Origin: Schaedlerella arabinosiphila
GTDB taxonomy: Bacteria; Bacillota; Clostridia; Lachnospirales; Lachnospiraceae
DNA: 64,000 nt
Direction of reading: 5' to 3'
Assembly: GCF_003885045.1 (NCBI RefSeq)
Contig: NZ_RHJS01000002.1
Span: 4,333,302-4,397,301, forward strand
Shown here: piece after piece, positions 44,414 through 53,552 of the stretch
Layout: each line of letters begins with the position of its first letter
Position numbering within the stretch: position 1 is the first letter of the stretch
Notes under the pieces: model-generated
Told to the model about the DNA's origin: nothing
Seen by the model: only the letters and a program-made list of their open reading frames with translations
Database searches by the model: none
Made by a program: the position numbers and the translations under genes

Positions 44414-45820
44414 ATGAGAAGCACCCTGCATATTAAATTTGCATTACTATATATTATATTTGCCTTTTTGGGCGTATTTACCACGGCCACATTGGGGCGG
44501 CAGCTCCTGCTGAACCGGATCGTGGCCACCAACTCGGAATCACTTTACCAGGAGGCGAACCTGATCGCCTCCAATTATCTGCCCTCCTATTTTACCGACA
44601 ATACCACCTCCTGGGCGGTTCATTCCCAACTGAATGCCATGCGCATTTATCTGGATGCCTCCCTCTGGTTCGTGGCCGCCGACGGGACGCTGATCACCTC
44701 CTCCAACCTGGAAAATACATCGGCCCCGGAGGTCATTGATGCGTTCGACCCGGCGGAAACCGGCGGGAAACAATATCTCACCGGGGAGTACCACGGGTAT
44801 TTCAACGAGGAGGTCATGACCGTCATCGCCCCGGTGATTCAGGGTTTCCAGACAAAAGGATATCTGCTGGTTCACCAGCCGTTTTCCGCCCTGGAAACGC
44901 GCTGCTCCCGGATGATGATTCCATTTTACATCACCCTGATGGTTCTGTTTGCCCTGTCCTTCATCTTTCTGCTGGGATTCCATTATTTCATCTACCGCCC
45001 TTTGAGCCTGATCACCGAGGCGGCCACCCAGTACGCGTCCGGCAACCTGGACTACGAGATCCCGGTCTATACCCAGGACGAGATGGGCTATCTGTCCGCG
45101 TCCCTGAACTATATGTCCGCCCAGTTGGGCGACATGGAGGACTACCAGAAAAAAATCGTGGCAAACGTATCCCATGATTTCCGTTCCCCGCTGACCTCCA
45201 TCCGGGGCTATGTGGAAGCCATGACCGACGGCACCATTCCGCCGGAGCTGCATGAAAAATATCTGAATATCATTTTGTTTGAGACAGAGCGGCTCACCGA
45301 CCTGACCAACGACCTGCTGACCCTCAATGAATTTGACACAAAGGAGCTTCTCCTGGACAAGACCCGTTTTGATATCCAGGAAATGATCAAAAAGACCGCA
45401 GCCTCCTTCGAGGGCGTCTGCATCGAAAAGCGGGTTTCCATCGAGCTTCTGCTTCTGCCGGAGCAGGCTTTCGTCCTGGCAGACAGCCGGAAGATCCAGC
45501 AGGTGCTCTACAACCTGATCGACAATGCCATCAAATTCAGCGAAAATGACGATGCGGTGAAGATCGAGGTGACCCAGAGGGGCGGGAAAGTCTTTGTCTC
45601 CGTAAAGGATTCGGGAATCGGGATATCCAAGCGGGAGATCAATAAGATCTGGGAGCGTTTTTATAAATCCGACGCCTCCCGCGGGAAGGATAAGAAGGGC
45701 ACCGGGCTGGGGCTGTCCATCGTGAAGGAGGCCATCCTGGCCCACGACGAGCATATCAATGTGATCAGTACCGAAGGGGTCGGGACCGAGTTTATCTTCT
45801 CGCTGGCCCGGGCGGAGTGA
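44414..45820 (+). CDS. Sensor histidine kinase, partner of the 43652 regulator
   Basis: A 468-residue kinase. First membrane segment near residues 8-26 (ALLYIIFAFLGVFTT), an extracellular domain of about 140 residues, second segment LMVLFALSFIFLLGFHYFIY, HAMP, HisKA with VANVSHDFRSPLTSIRGYVEA (phospho-His), and a complete ATPase domain (NLIDNAIKFSEN, DSGIGISKREI, GTGLGLSIVKEA). The ATG at 44414 is preceded by GGAG 7 bases upstream; an upstream ATG at 44396 is less favoured. Confidence 0.92.
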   Translation: MRSTLHIKFALLYIIFAFLGVFTTATLGRQLLLNRIVATNSESLYQEANLIASNYLPSYFTDNTTSWAVHSQLNAMRIYLDASLWFVAADGTLITSSNLENTSAPEVIDAFDPAETGGKQYLTGEYHGYFNEEVMTVIAPVIQGFQTKGYLLVHQPFSALETRCSRMMIPFYITLMVLFALSFIFLLGFHYFIYRPLSLITEAATQYASGNLDYEIPVYTQDEMGYLSASLNYMSAQLGDMEDYQKKIVANVSHDFRSPLTSIRGYVEAMTDGTIPPELHEKYLNIILFETERLTDLTNDLLTLNEFDTKELLLDKTRFDIQEMIKKTAASFEGVCIEKRVSIELLLLPEQAFVLADSRKIQQVLYNLIDNAIKFSENDDAVKIEVTQRGGKVFVSVKDSGIGISKREINKIWERFYKSDASRGKDKKGTGLGLSIVKEAILAHDEHINVISTEGVGTEFIFSLARAE

Positions 45821-45923
45821 ATGCGGCAATGGGCTGGATGCCTGCTGCCGCTGTTTTACTGATTGGAATTTTTTTATCTTGTGTCTCTCCGGAAAAGGAG
45901 ATCATCTTTGCATAGGTACAGAA

Positions 45924-45952
45924 AGGCGGCAGCGATTTTTTCGCTGCCGCCT
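45924..45952 (+). terminator. Hairpin after the mutS2-kinase operon
   Basis: AGGCGGCAGCGA and TCGCTGCCGCCT form a perfect 12-pair stem with a TTTTT loop, about 100 bases after the kinase stop. No T run follows, so termination may be Rho-independent only weakly. The next promoter begins 2 bases later. Confidence 0.6.
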
Positions 45953-45953
45953 A

Positions 45954-45981
45954 TTGACTTTTCGGTAATTCTGATTATAAT
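45954..45981 (+). promoter_or_regulatory. Promoter of the TetR-ABC cassette
   Basis: -35 TTGACT (45954-45959), 16-base spacer, -10 TATAAT (45976-45981). An imperfect inverted repeat AAATC...GATTT downstream of the -10 box could be the TetR operator. Confidence 0.78.
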
Positions 45982-46028
45982 AAATCGTGTGATGTAAAAC
46001 AAATGATTTAGAAAAGGAGAATTCGGAT

Positions 46029-46610
46029 ATGCCGCCGAAAGCAAAATTTACAAAAACAGAAATTATTGAAGCCGCATTAAATATTGTCAGGACAGACGGA
46101 TATGAAGCCTTAACTTCCAGAGCCTTGGGCATATACCTCGGCAGTTCGGCAAGACCGATTTTTACTGTATTTAAAAATATGGAGGAAGTTCAGCAGGCTA
46201 TGATTGAGGCTGCAAGAGCTTTGTATAAAGAATATGTCCATAAAGGTTTAACAGCGGCGCACCCCTTCAAAGGCGTAGGTACGCAGTATATTCTTTTTTC
46301 TGTTAATGAGTCAAAACTTTTTCAGCTCCTCTTTATGACGGAGCAAAAACAAATTCCCGATTTATCAGGCGTGCTTCCGCTGATCGATGAAAGTTATGAG
46401 CAAATTCTGTTGTCAATTCAAGATGATTACAAAATCTGCATGTCATCAGCAAAAAAGCTCTATCATCATCTTTGGATATATACACACGGAATTGCATCCC
46501 TTTGTGCCACAAAAATGTGCCGCTTTACAGACGAAGAAATCAGTACCATGATTTCGGAGGTATGTATGAGCATTTTGAAAAAGGTAAAGGAGGAAGAAAA
46601 TCATGATTAA
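46029..46610 (+). CDS. TetR-family transcriptional regulator
   Basis: A 193-residue regulator. N-terminal helix-turn-helix: FTKTEIIEAALNIVRTDGYEALTSRALGIYLG, with an unusual SSARPIFTVFKNMEEV in place of the usual S.gtlY.hF.sKe. The C-terminal ligand domain is helical. AAAAGGAGA lies before the ATG. It is co-encoded with an ABC transporter, whose start overlaps its stop by 8 bases, and most likely represses the cassette. Visibly more AT-rich than mutS2 or the kinase next to it, which suggests transfer. Confidence 0.87.
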   Translation: MPPKAKFTKTEIIEAALNIVRTDGYEALTSRALGIYLGSSARPIFTVFKNMEEVQQAMIEAARALYKEYVHKGLTAAHPFKGVGTQYILFSVNESKLFQLLFMTEQKQIPDLSGVLPLIDESYEQILLSIQDDYKICMSSAKKLYHHLWIYTHGIASLCATKMCRFTDEEISTMISEVCMSILKKVKEEENHD

Positions 46611-47295
46611 TGCGAAAGATATCATAAAATCATACGGAAACGGAGAAAGTCGATTTCAAGTATTAAAGAACATCAGCCTTGATATTGAGGATCATGATTT
46701 TGTGGTTATTCTCGGTGCGTCGGGTTCTGGCAAATCAACTTTTTTGAATGTGATTTCAGGTCTTGAACGCCCTGACAGCGGCAACGTGTTTTATGACGGA
46801 AAGGATATTACAGCGTTTTCTGATCATGAAGCAACTTCATTTCGTAAGGAAAATGTCGGATTTATTTTTCAGCAGTATTATTTGCTGCCCAATTTGAACG
46901 TCGATAAAAATGTGAAAATGGGTGCTGACTTAGCAGATAACAAAAATTACAAAACTGTCATTGAGGCAGTCGGACTCGGAGAAAAACTACATAAATATCC
47001 CAGCGAACTTTCGGGCGGCGAACAGCAGAGAGTCTCTATCGCAAGAGCTTTGGCAAAAAGACCGAGCGTTTTATTTCTTGACGAACCGACAGGTGCATTA
47101 GACGAACAAACCGGACGGCAGGTTCTTGATTATATCTGTAAACTTCAAAAGGAATATGATTTTACAATCATATTGGTAACACACAATCTGAATATTGCAG
47201 AAATGGCTAACACAGTTATAAAAATGAACAGCGGAAAAATATCTGAAATTTATACAAATAAAACGAAAAAAAACGCTTATGAGATTGGATGGTGA
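46603..47295 (+). CDS. ABC transporter ATP-binding protein (MacB/LolD type)
   Basis: A 230-residue ATPase. Walker A is VVILGASGSGKSTFLNVISG, the signature is PSELSGGEQQRVSIARALA, Walker B is SVLFLDEPTGALDEQTG, and the switch His is in VTHNLN. This type works with FtsX-like permeases, the next gene. AAAGGAGGAAG precedes the ATG. Probably exports an antimicrobial peptide or moves lipids/peptides across the membrane; substrate unknown. Confidence 0.9.
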   Translation: MINAKDIIKSYGNGESRFQVLKNISLDIEDHDFVVILGASGSGKSTFLNVISGLERPDSGNVFYDGKDITAFSDHEATSFRKENVGFIFQQYYLLPNLNVDKNVKMGADLADNKNYKTVIEAVGLGEKLHKYPSELSGGEQQRVSIARALAKRPSVLFLDEPTGALDEQTGRQVLDYICKLQKEYDFTIILVTHNLNIAEMANTVIKMNSGKISEIYTNKTKKNAYEIGW

Positions 47296-47299
47296 TGGT

Positions 47300-48448
47300 A
47301 TGCTCGTTGGAATAAAAAATGCTTCAAGACTCATCGTCATTTCCATTATCGCCTGTTGTGCTGTACTTGTATGTACAATGTTTCTGAACTTTTATTTTGA
47401 TATTCGGTCCATTGAGAGTGAAATAACATCTGAATTGTCAATGATTTTTTATAATGCTCAGGTTTCTACCGCAAAAGTCGTCAGCCTTGTAAGCGGCGGA
47501 TGCCTGCTTTTTTCTGCGGTTGTTATGCTGTTGTTTTATGTCAAGCATTATATTGACACGCATAAGAAGGAACTTGGGATATTAAAGGCATTGGGATATT
47601 CAAATATCAAAATTGCAAAAAGCTTTTGGGTATTCGGAATCAGTTCATTTATCGGAACTGCAATCGGATATGCAGGCGCATTTCTTATAATGCCGTGGTT
47701 TTACGCTCTGCAAAATGAAGATAAAATACTTCCTGAGATCACGATCCATTTTCATCCGAGCATTTTACTTTATTTCGTGGTATTGCCGACTGTGTGTTTT
47801 TCGGCGCTTTCGGTTTTTTACGCTTGGTACAAATTAAAAAAGCCTGTGCTGCTGCTTTTGAAAGATACTCTGCAAACTGCTTCTAAAACTTCAAATCACA
47901 GACTCGAAAAAAACAGAGAATTGTCGTTTGTAGAGGATTTGAAAAGGAATACCTTGAAATCTAAAAAGGCACTTGTATTTTTCATTATTTTTGCTTCGTT
48001 TTGTTTTTCAGCTATGACACAAATGTCGTTTAGTATGAAAGATTTCTCAAGTGAAATGATGGGTGTGATGATGTTGGTCATCGGACTTGTATTAGCGTTT
48101 ACTACTCTGTTTCTTGCCATAACTACAGTCATAAACGGAAATACAAAAACGATTGCTATGATGAGGGTATTCGGCTATTCGCAGAAAGAATGCTGCAGGG
48201 CAATTTTAGGAGGATACAGACCCATGTCCTATATTGGTTTTGTAATCGGAACAGTATATCAGTATGGACTGCTGAGGCTTATGGTGGATATTGTATTTAA
48301 AGATTTTGAGGATGTACCTGCATATAAATTTGACTTTCCTGTTATGCTTGTTTCCCTTGTTTGTTTTATCACAATTTATGAAATTCTGATGTATGTATAT
48401 TCCGAAAAAATCAAAAAGATTTCGATCAAGGAAATTATGATTGAGTAA
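47300..48448 (+). CDS. FtsX-like ABC permease, compact form
   Basis: A 382-residue membrane protein with two FtsX/MacB-type bundles: residues about 50-185 (VMLLFYVKHYIDTHKKELGILKALGYSNI) and 220-382 (TTVINGNTKTIAMMRVFGYSQKE). Permeases of this kind in Firmicutes are usually near 650-800 residues with a large extracellular part; here the outside loops are short. It may be a natural compact type or an internally deleted one. The start could also be ATG 47279. It pairs with the upstream ATPase. Confidence 0.8.
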   Translation: MLVGIKNASRLIVISIIACCAVLVCTMFLNFYFDIRSIESEITSELSMIFYNAQVSTAKVVSLVSGGCLLFSAVVMLLFYVKHYIDTHKKELGILKALGYSNIKIAKSFWVFGISSFIGTAIGYAGAFLIMPWFYALQNEDKILPEITIHFHPSILLYFVVLPTVCFSALSVFYAWYKLKKPVLLLLKDTLQTASKTSNHRLEKNRELSFVEDLKRNTLKSKKALVFFIIFASFCFSAMTQMSFSMKDFSSEMMGVMMLVIGLVLAFTTLFLAITTVINGNTKTIAMMRVFGYSQKECCRAILGGYRPMSYIGFVIGTVYQYGLLRLMVDIVFKDFEDVPAYKFDFPVMLVSLVCFITIYEILMYVYSEKIKKISIKEIMIE

Positions 48449-48479
48449 CAGGGGGAAATGGATTGAATCCCCCCCCTGA
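48449..48479. terminator. Terminator between convergent transport cassettes
   Basis: CAGGGGG and CCCCCTG pair around a 15-17 base loop between the plus-strand FtsX-like gene and the minus-strand ABC-2 gene. There is no clear T run, so confidence is moderate. Confidence 0.45.
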
Positions 48480-48492
48480 TCCCTCCGCCAAA

Positions 48493-49239
48493 TCAATTCC
48501 CCTCACGTATAAGCCGCCAAACCGCCCCCGCCAGAATCAGGTCTGCCGAAAGCAGGACTGCCATCCTCCCTGTTTCGAAACTGCCGTTGACCACCGGAAA
48601 CAGATATGCCGCGCTGCCTTCCTCTATAATCTGGAGCCGGCAAAGCGACCAGTAGCCCAGAGCGGACAGGTAGCCCGCGAGAACATGGCTGCCTATCTGA
48701 GAACATACAAGCCCCAGCAGTCCCAGAAAAACCGCATAAAATACCGCCCCCCAAACATATTTCCAAAACGGGAATGTACATTGGCCGCGCCGCATGACAA
48801 AGGCGAAGGCCGTCACCAGGACGGCGACCATCGAACAGCCGCATAAAAACCTGAGCCCAATGCTTTTCCTGTAGGGCCATGCCTTTGTGTAAATGATTTC
48901 TTTAACGCCGTTTCCCATCTCCCCCTTTGTAATCGGTATCAGGATCAGCGCCCCGATCAGAGCGACAGACTGTTCCAGGCAGTGTGCCGTGCGGGCAGCA
49001 TCCAGGTTCGAGATCCCTCTGATCGCCGGAATCACCAGTAAATATGCCGCCGCCAGGAATACACTATTTTTAAACGTGATCCGGAAATCTGCCTTGAAAA
49101 AATCTACCGTGATTTTATATGAAGTATGTCTCATTTCAAAAATCTCCCTTGCCTTTTTCTGTGAACCAGGTCTTACTTCGAAAATCTCCCTTGCCTTTTC
49201 TGTGAACCAGATCCAAATTTCCTCCTTCCTATCCTGCAT
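48493..49239 (-). CDS. ABC-2-type membrane permease subunit
   Basis: A 248-residue membrane protein with about six hydrophobic segments (SVFLAAAYLLVIPAI; VALIGALILIPI; FYAVFLGLLGLVCSQIG). The ATG at 49239 overlaps the stop of the upstream permease (coupled). The ATG at 49134 (MRHTSYKITVDF) has GGGAG about 9 bases upstream and may be the original start, because the stretch between holds a duplicated DNA segment (49135-49212). Probably the second membrane subunit of the exporter formed with the genes upstream. Sequence is too divergent to name. Confidence 0.7.
   Translation of the reverse strand: MQDRKEEIWIWFTEKAREIFEVRPGSQKKAREIFEMRHTSYKITVDFFKADFRITFKNSVFLAAAYLLVIPAIRGISNLDAARTAHCLEQSVALIGALILIPITKGEMGNGVKEIIYTKAWPYRKSIGLRFLCGCSMVAVLVTAFAFVMRRGQCTFPFWKYVWGAVFYAVFLGLLGLVCSQIGSHVLAGYLSALGYWSLCRLQIIEEGSAAYLFPVVNGSFETGRMAVLLSADLILAGAVWRLIREGN
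49135..49212. repeat. Imperfect direct duplication at the 5' end of the permease gene
   Basis: Two copies of about 36 bases (AAAATCTCCCTTGCC... to CTGTGAACCAG), the second one T shorter. Each carries the GGGAG ribosome-site sequence, but only the inner copy is followed by an ATG. Confidence 0.8.
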
Positions 49240-50566
49240 GAAACGGATCTCTCCCGGCCCTTTTCCGGCTGTATACAACAGCGGACAGCCCCGCAAGCAG
49301 CAGCGACAGGAGCAAAAACAGCCCCCTGTTTAGGCATATCACTGCAAAATCCCGGCGGATCAGCTCGGAGCCGTTCAGCATGTTATGGCGGATCATCAGC
49401 GTATACAGCCGCGTATCTCCGGAAAGCCCGACAGCAGACGAATCCAGAAACCACCACACAAGCTGTACCAGAACCGCAGCCGGCGCAGACGTGAAAATGG
49501 TCAGAAACATTCCCAGGGAGGTAACAATCATTGCCGTAGGCAAAAGCCACCACAGAATATATTTGATGAAGGCAAATCCATCCACTGCAATTCCCGTATC
49601 TGCAGAATATTCCATCAGCGGCAGGAGAGACTCAAAGCTCAGCAAAACCACCGGCAGCATTGCGGCCGCAAGGAGCGCAAGAAAACGTGTGAAAACAAAT
49701 TTTACAGTACCGATCTGCCTGCAGTCTATCAATTCCTTCATACGGTTCCGCCGGTCCTTCAGCCAAAACAGTACAGCGGCAAAAACAGGGTACAGGCCCA
49801 GCGGCCTTGACATATAATCACAGTACAGCCTGGCGAACGCGGCGCTTACCTTGTCATCATAGATCGTCTTATCGTATTCCTCCTCCGCTTCCTCATAAGT
49901 CATCTCATCCAGTCCGTAATACTGCCGGAGACTTTCCATCGAGTAGCCTGAGCTCTTTCCGATCAATTGCTCTGCCTTTGCCATAAGTTCTATAAATCTT
50001 TCATAAGACACCTGGGATATAAATTGCTTTGTATGATCTTTTTCATTTCTTGTATCGGCGTCCTTTCCCATTTCAATGACAGCCTTTCCGTTTTCGTCCT
50101 GTTTGACACTGCTGTGATTGATGATATTTCCATTGACAGAAGGAAAATACTCATCGGGGAGATCCCGGATCTGCTTCTCGCTCAAACCGGTTATTTCGCA
50201 GAGAATCTCCAAAATCTCTGCCTGCCCCTCCTCGTCTAACACCACTTCCTTATAATAGGAAAACGGATAGGATGCATAGGAATTGTTCAAATATTCTATG
50301 ATCAGAAGGTTTGTACCGCCGCACATGATCTTCTCCGGTATTTCTTTGTTTTTCATTCCGTAGCTTTGGGCATTCTTCTTTGGCTCTGCCAAAAGAGAAC
50401 CGTTTGGGGATTCTGCATAAGTGGAACCCACGTCTCTTTTGGAAGCCTGGATCTCTTTTTCTGTGACCCCGTAAAAATTTTCGTGCCAGTGCAGAAACAC
50501 CAGGCCGAGAAACAGCACATAAACCAAACTGCAGCAAACGTTTCTGCATTCTTTTAGGAACAGCAT
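49229..50566 (-). CDS. ABC-2-type membrane permease with extracellular domain
   Basis: A 445-residue membrane protein. One segment at the N-terminus (CSLVYVLFLGLVFLHWHENF), an outside domain of about 210 residues, then about five segments (LLAAAMLPVVLLSFESLLPL; LPTAMIVTSLGMFLTIF; GLFLLLSLLLAGLSAVVY). This layout is frequent in peptide-antibiotic and lantibiotic exporters. Start at 50566 with GGGGGTGG upstream, inside the ATPase gene end. Same operon as the flanking ATPase and second permease. Confidence 0.78.
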   Translation of the reverse strand: MLFLKECRNVCCSLVYVLFLGLVFLHWHENFYGVTEKEIQASKRDVGSTYAESPNGSLLAEPKKNAQSYGMKNKEIPEKIMCGGTNLLIIEYLNNSYASYPFSYYKEVVLDEEGQAEILEILCEITGLSEKQIRDLPDEYFPSVNGNIINHSSVKQDENGKAVIEMGKDADTRNEKDHTKQFISQVSYERFIELMAKAEQLIGKSSGYSMESLRQYYGLDEMTYEEAEEEYDKTIYDDKVSAAFARLYCDYMSRPLGLYPVFAAVLFWLKDRRNRMKELIDCRQIGTVKFVFTRFLALLAAAMLPVVLLSFESLLPLMEYSADTGIAVDGFAFIKYILWWLLPTAMIVTSLGMFLTIFTSAPAAVLVQLVWWFLDSSAVGLSGDTRLYTLMIRHNMLNGSELIRRDFAVICLNRGLFLLLSLLLAGLSAVVYSRKRAGRDPFHAG

Positions 50567-51228
50567 TTTTTCCACCCCCATTCGCTGGTCTCCCCTTCAA
50601 AGATCATCCGGCCACCGCTCAGAACCGCCGCCCTCGGGCAGACTGCCTCAATGTCTTCGTCAATATGTGTTGACAGCAAAATGATCCGATCCCCGGCAAG
50701 CTCCGAAAGTATACGATAGAAACGGGCTCGTTCCTCCTGATCCAGTCCTGCGGTCGGTTCATCCAAAATCAAAAGACCGGGATGGTTCAGCAGCGCCTGC
50801 GCGATACCGAACCGACACTTCATACCGCCTGACAGAGTCTGGAACCGCTTGTTTTTTTCCTGCTCCAAGTGGGTCTGTTTCAGCAGTTCGCGGATACGCT
50901 CTTTTCGGATATTCCGCGGAATTTCCGACAGAATCCCCAGATAATCCAACGCCGAACCGACGCTCATACCCGGATACACCGAAAATTCCTGGGGCAGATA
51001 TCCGATCATTTTTCGGATTTCTTTTTTCTTCTTTATGTCAATTCCATTGATTTGCACCGTGCCTGACGACGGCTCCGACAGGGAGGCGAGAATACGCAGC
51101 AAGGTCGTCTTGCCGGCCCCGTTTCCTCCCAATATGCCATATGTCCCCGATGAAATGTGCAGTGAAATGTCATCCAAAACCGTTTGGTTTCCATACGTTT
51201 TGCTTAGATGCTCAATTTTGATTTCCAT
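50554..51228 (-). CDS. ABC transporter ATP-binding protein (BcrA-like)
   Basis: A 224-residue ATPase: Walker A GTYGILGGNGAGKTTLLRIL, signature FQTLSGGMKCRFGIAQALL, Walker B GLLILDEPTAGLDQEERA, switch LLSTHIDE. Of the type that powers bacitracin/lantibiotic and daunorubicin-like exporters. ATG at 51228 with GAGGAGG 6 bases upstream. Downstream of the two-component genes, with a 125-base gap that may hold its promoter. Confidence 0.9.
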   Translation of the reverse strand: MEIKIEHLSKTYGNQTVLDDISLHISSGTYGILGGNGAGKTTLLRILASLSEPSSGTVQINGIDIKKKKEIRKMIGYLPQEFSVYPGMSVGSALDYLGILSEIPRNIRKERIRELLKQTHLEQEKNKRFQTLSGGMKCRFGIAQALLNHPGLLILDEPTAGLDQEERARFYRILSELAGDRIILLSTHIDEDIEAVCPRAAVLSGGRMIFEGETSEWGWKKCCS

Positions 51229-51368
51229 ATAAAACCTCCTCATATTTCTGTTTTCTATAAGGAGATTCTCTCATACAAAAGTCAATTTTTCGAAAAAATT
51301 GCCGGCTGTTTTTGCGCATGTGGGTGAAGTGGCTGTGAATAGTAATAAAAAAATCTGATTCGAATGAT

Positions 51369-52610
51369 TTAATCTGCGGCCCGCTCTCCGGAATCTCCGC
51401 ATTTGCTTATTTTTGCCGTAACCACCGCGCCGCCGGAGCCGTTTTCCAAATGCAGCGCACCGCCCAGCTTTCCGCAGAGTATCTTACAGATTGAAAGCCC
51501 AATGCCGAAATCTCCGCCGCCGGTCCTGCCGGGACATGTATGGAGCGGTGCGCTTTGGGTATAAAAAAGTAAAGCGGCGCAGCTCAATTCCTCCTGTGCA
51601 AACCCCGCTCCGTCATCCTGTATGGAAAATGAAACGCAGTCGTCCGTTTCTTCAATTATTAAGACGATTTGCTTCTCTGAAAAGCGAAGCGCGTTGCTGA
51701 AAATATTTTCCAGCACTTTGGAAAGCATGTCCTGATCTGTCCGTATAAACGGTGTTTTGGAAAAGTCCCGTATTTCCAACTGCCTTTTATTCTGCTCTGC
51801 CAGCATTGAAAACGCGCTTGCCATATCCGCAATCCATTTTTTCAGATCCATTTGCTCTGTTCGGATTTCAATATCCTCCATCTTCTGTACGTCCCTGACG
51901 CAATCCACATATCGTTCCAGCCGGGATGCGGCGGCGGTCATATTTTCAAGGGTCGTCCGCAGAATATCGCCTGTCAGCGCGTTTTTTTCCGCCGCCTTAT
52001 TCAAATAATCCAGATACCCGCCGATCACGGTGATCGGTGTTCTTAAATCGTGCGAAACGGAGGCTGTCAGGGCTTTTCGTTCCTGCAGCATGTCCCACAT
52101 TTTACAATTGTTCTTATACAGCTCGTTTCTCATTTGTTCAAACGTATCGCATAGCTGCCCAAGCTCGTCCCGGGAACTGTATTCCATCCGGAAATCCAGA
52201 TTCTGCCCGGAAATGTGGTGGATTCCGCTTTTCAGATCCTTAAGCGGGGCCTGCAGCTTCCATTTGTAATAAAATTTTGCCACAGCCACGGAAGCAAGAA
52301 TGATATAAATAACAGGCAGCATTACCATGAAAACTGTGACAGCCCGGTAATTCCTTTGATTTTCTCTGGATAATGTTCCGTAGGCGAAGTCATTCGGCTC
52401 AACGACCATTCCCCCGCTTTCCCCATGATATTCATCCGTATAGCCGTAAATATGGAGGGGCCTGGTATCCAGGATGCTCTGCCGCATCCCCGAAAATGCC
52501 AGTACCGTAATTATGATAAGCACACTGACTATACTCAGGCAAAAAACCGCCAGCAATACCAGCGACTTCTTTAATGACATATTTTGAAATACGTTCTTTA
52601 TTTTACCCAT
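51369..52610 (-). CDS. Sensor histidine kinase of the ABC exporter cluster
   Basis: A 413-residue kinase: membrane segments near residues 13-37 and 90-112, a short outside loop of about 45 residues, HAMP, HisKA (LTASVSHDLRTPITVIGGYLD) and an ATPase domain (ENIFSNALRFSEKQ; IQDDGAGFAQEE; GGGDFGIGLSICKILC). The small sensor loop resembles kinases that detect cell-envelope stress or peptide antibiotics. Its ATG overlaps the regulator stop. Confidence 0.9.
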   Translation of the reverse strand: MGKIKNVFQNMSLKKSLVLLAVFCLSIVSVLIIITVLAFSGMRQSILDTRPLHIYGYTDEYHGESGGMVVEPNDFAYGTLSRENQRNYRAVTVFMVMLPVIYIILASVAVAKFYYKWKLQAPLKDLKSGIHHISGQNLDFRMEYSSRDELGQLCDTFEQMRNELYKNNCKMWDMLQERKALTASVSHDLRTPITVIGGYLDYLNKAAEKNALTGDILRTTLENMTAAASRLERYVDCVRDVQKMEDIEIRTEQMDLKKWIADMASAFSMLAEQNKRQLEIRDFSKTPFIRTDQDMLSKVLENIFSNALRFSEKQIVLIIEETDDCVSFSIQDDGAGFAQEELSCAALLFYTQSAPLHTCPGRTGGGDFGIGLSICKILCGKLGGALHLENGSGGAVVTAKISKCGDSGERAAD

Positions 52611-53278
52611 TTGTATCCCACTCCCCAGACTGTAGCAATATAATTTTTCTCCGTAAATTCCGCGAATTTCAAGCGTATTTTCCGAACATGTTCCTTGATC
52701 ACCGCGCTGTCCCCGTTTCCGTCGATCCCCCAGATGCGTTCGTAGATTTTTTCCCTGTCAAATACCTGTCCCGCGTTCATGGACAGCAGTTGGATGATTT
52801 CAAATTCTTTGTTTGACAGTTCCACGGAATGCCCTTGGATATAAAGGCTTCTGTCTGAGTAATCGATAATGAGTTCTTCCGAAAATCTGCTTTTCGTTTT
52901 GCTGCGGGTTCTCATTTCCCGGCGCAGGTGGGCGGAAATCCTTGCCAGCAGTTCATCCATCGAGAACGGTTTTGTAATATAGTCGTCCCCGCCGACCATC
53001 AGCCCGTTTATTTTGTCCTGCTCCGATACTCTTGCGGTCAGAAAAAGAATGGGACAGGTTACAAACTCCCGGATGGATATACAAAGATCAATCCCGTTCA
53101 TGCCGGCCATATTGATATCCAGCAAAATCAGATCCGGGCAGTGTGATAATTTTTCCATAGCTTCCTCCGCATTTCCAGCGGTATAAACCATATAATTTTC
53201 AAATTCCAGCTGCAATTTCAGCATGTCCGTGATTGACTGCTCGTCATCCACAATCAAAATTTTATATTTTTGCTCCAT
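52598..53278 (-). CDS. OmpR-family response regulator of the ABC exporter cluster
   Basis: A 226-residue regulator: receiver domain (KILIVDDEQSITDML; DLILLDINMAGMNGIDL with phospho-Asp) and winged helix (DREKIYERIWGIDGNGDSAVIKEHVRKIRLKF). I use the ATG at 53278 (MEQKYKILIV) with AAGGAG 8 bases upstream; the frame extends upstream through an in-frame 45-base repeat to a GTG at 53359, which is leader and not protein in my reading. Likely controls the exporter genes downstream. Confidence 0.92.
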   Translation of the reverse strand: MEQKYKILIVDDEQSITDMLKLQLEFENYMVYTAGNAEEAMEKLSHCPDLILLDINMAGMNGIDLCISIREFVTCPILFLTARVSEQDKINGLMVGGDDYITKPFSMDELLARISAHLRREMRTRSKTKSRFSEELIIDYSDRSLYIQGHSVELSNKEFEIIQLLSMNAGQVFDREKIYERIWGIDGNGDSAVIKEHVRKIRLKFAEFTEKNYIATVWGVGYKWVK

Positions 53279-53297
53279 AAAATCTACTCCTTCTGCC

Positions 53298-53387
53298 TGT
53301 ATCCCCAAGGGCACCCCGTTATGGCCAGTCGGCCTTTTATAATGTATACCCAAGGGCACCCCGTCATGGCCAGTCGGCCTTTCACAA
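53298..53387. repeat. 45-bp tandem repeat in the regulator leader
   Basis: Two adjacent copies (53298-53342 and 53343-53387) agree at about 41 of 45 positions. Each contains GGCCAGTCGGCC, a small stem-loop, and AAGGGCACCCCG. The unit ends about 20 bases before the ATG of the regulator and just after its ribosome site. Confidence 0.85.
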
Positions 53388-53484
53388 TGTATGTTTTATA
53401 ACACTGAAAAGTCAATTTTCTGTCAAAATGTAAAACGTATACTGCTTTACACACACTCGCTCCGGAACTTTTTCTATGCGGAAC

Positions 53485-53552
53485 AAAAAACCGGAGACTG
53501 CCCGGCCAAACGGAATATTCCGCAGACGCAAGGCAGCTCCGGCTGTTTTTTT
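53485..53552. terminator. Bidirectional terminator after the XRE gene
   Basis: CCGGAGaCTGCC (53491-53502) pairs with GGCAGCTCCGG (53532-53542). T runs follow on both strands: six T on the minus strand, seven on the plus strand. It would end the XRE transcript about 90 bases after its stop. Confidence 0.75.
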
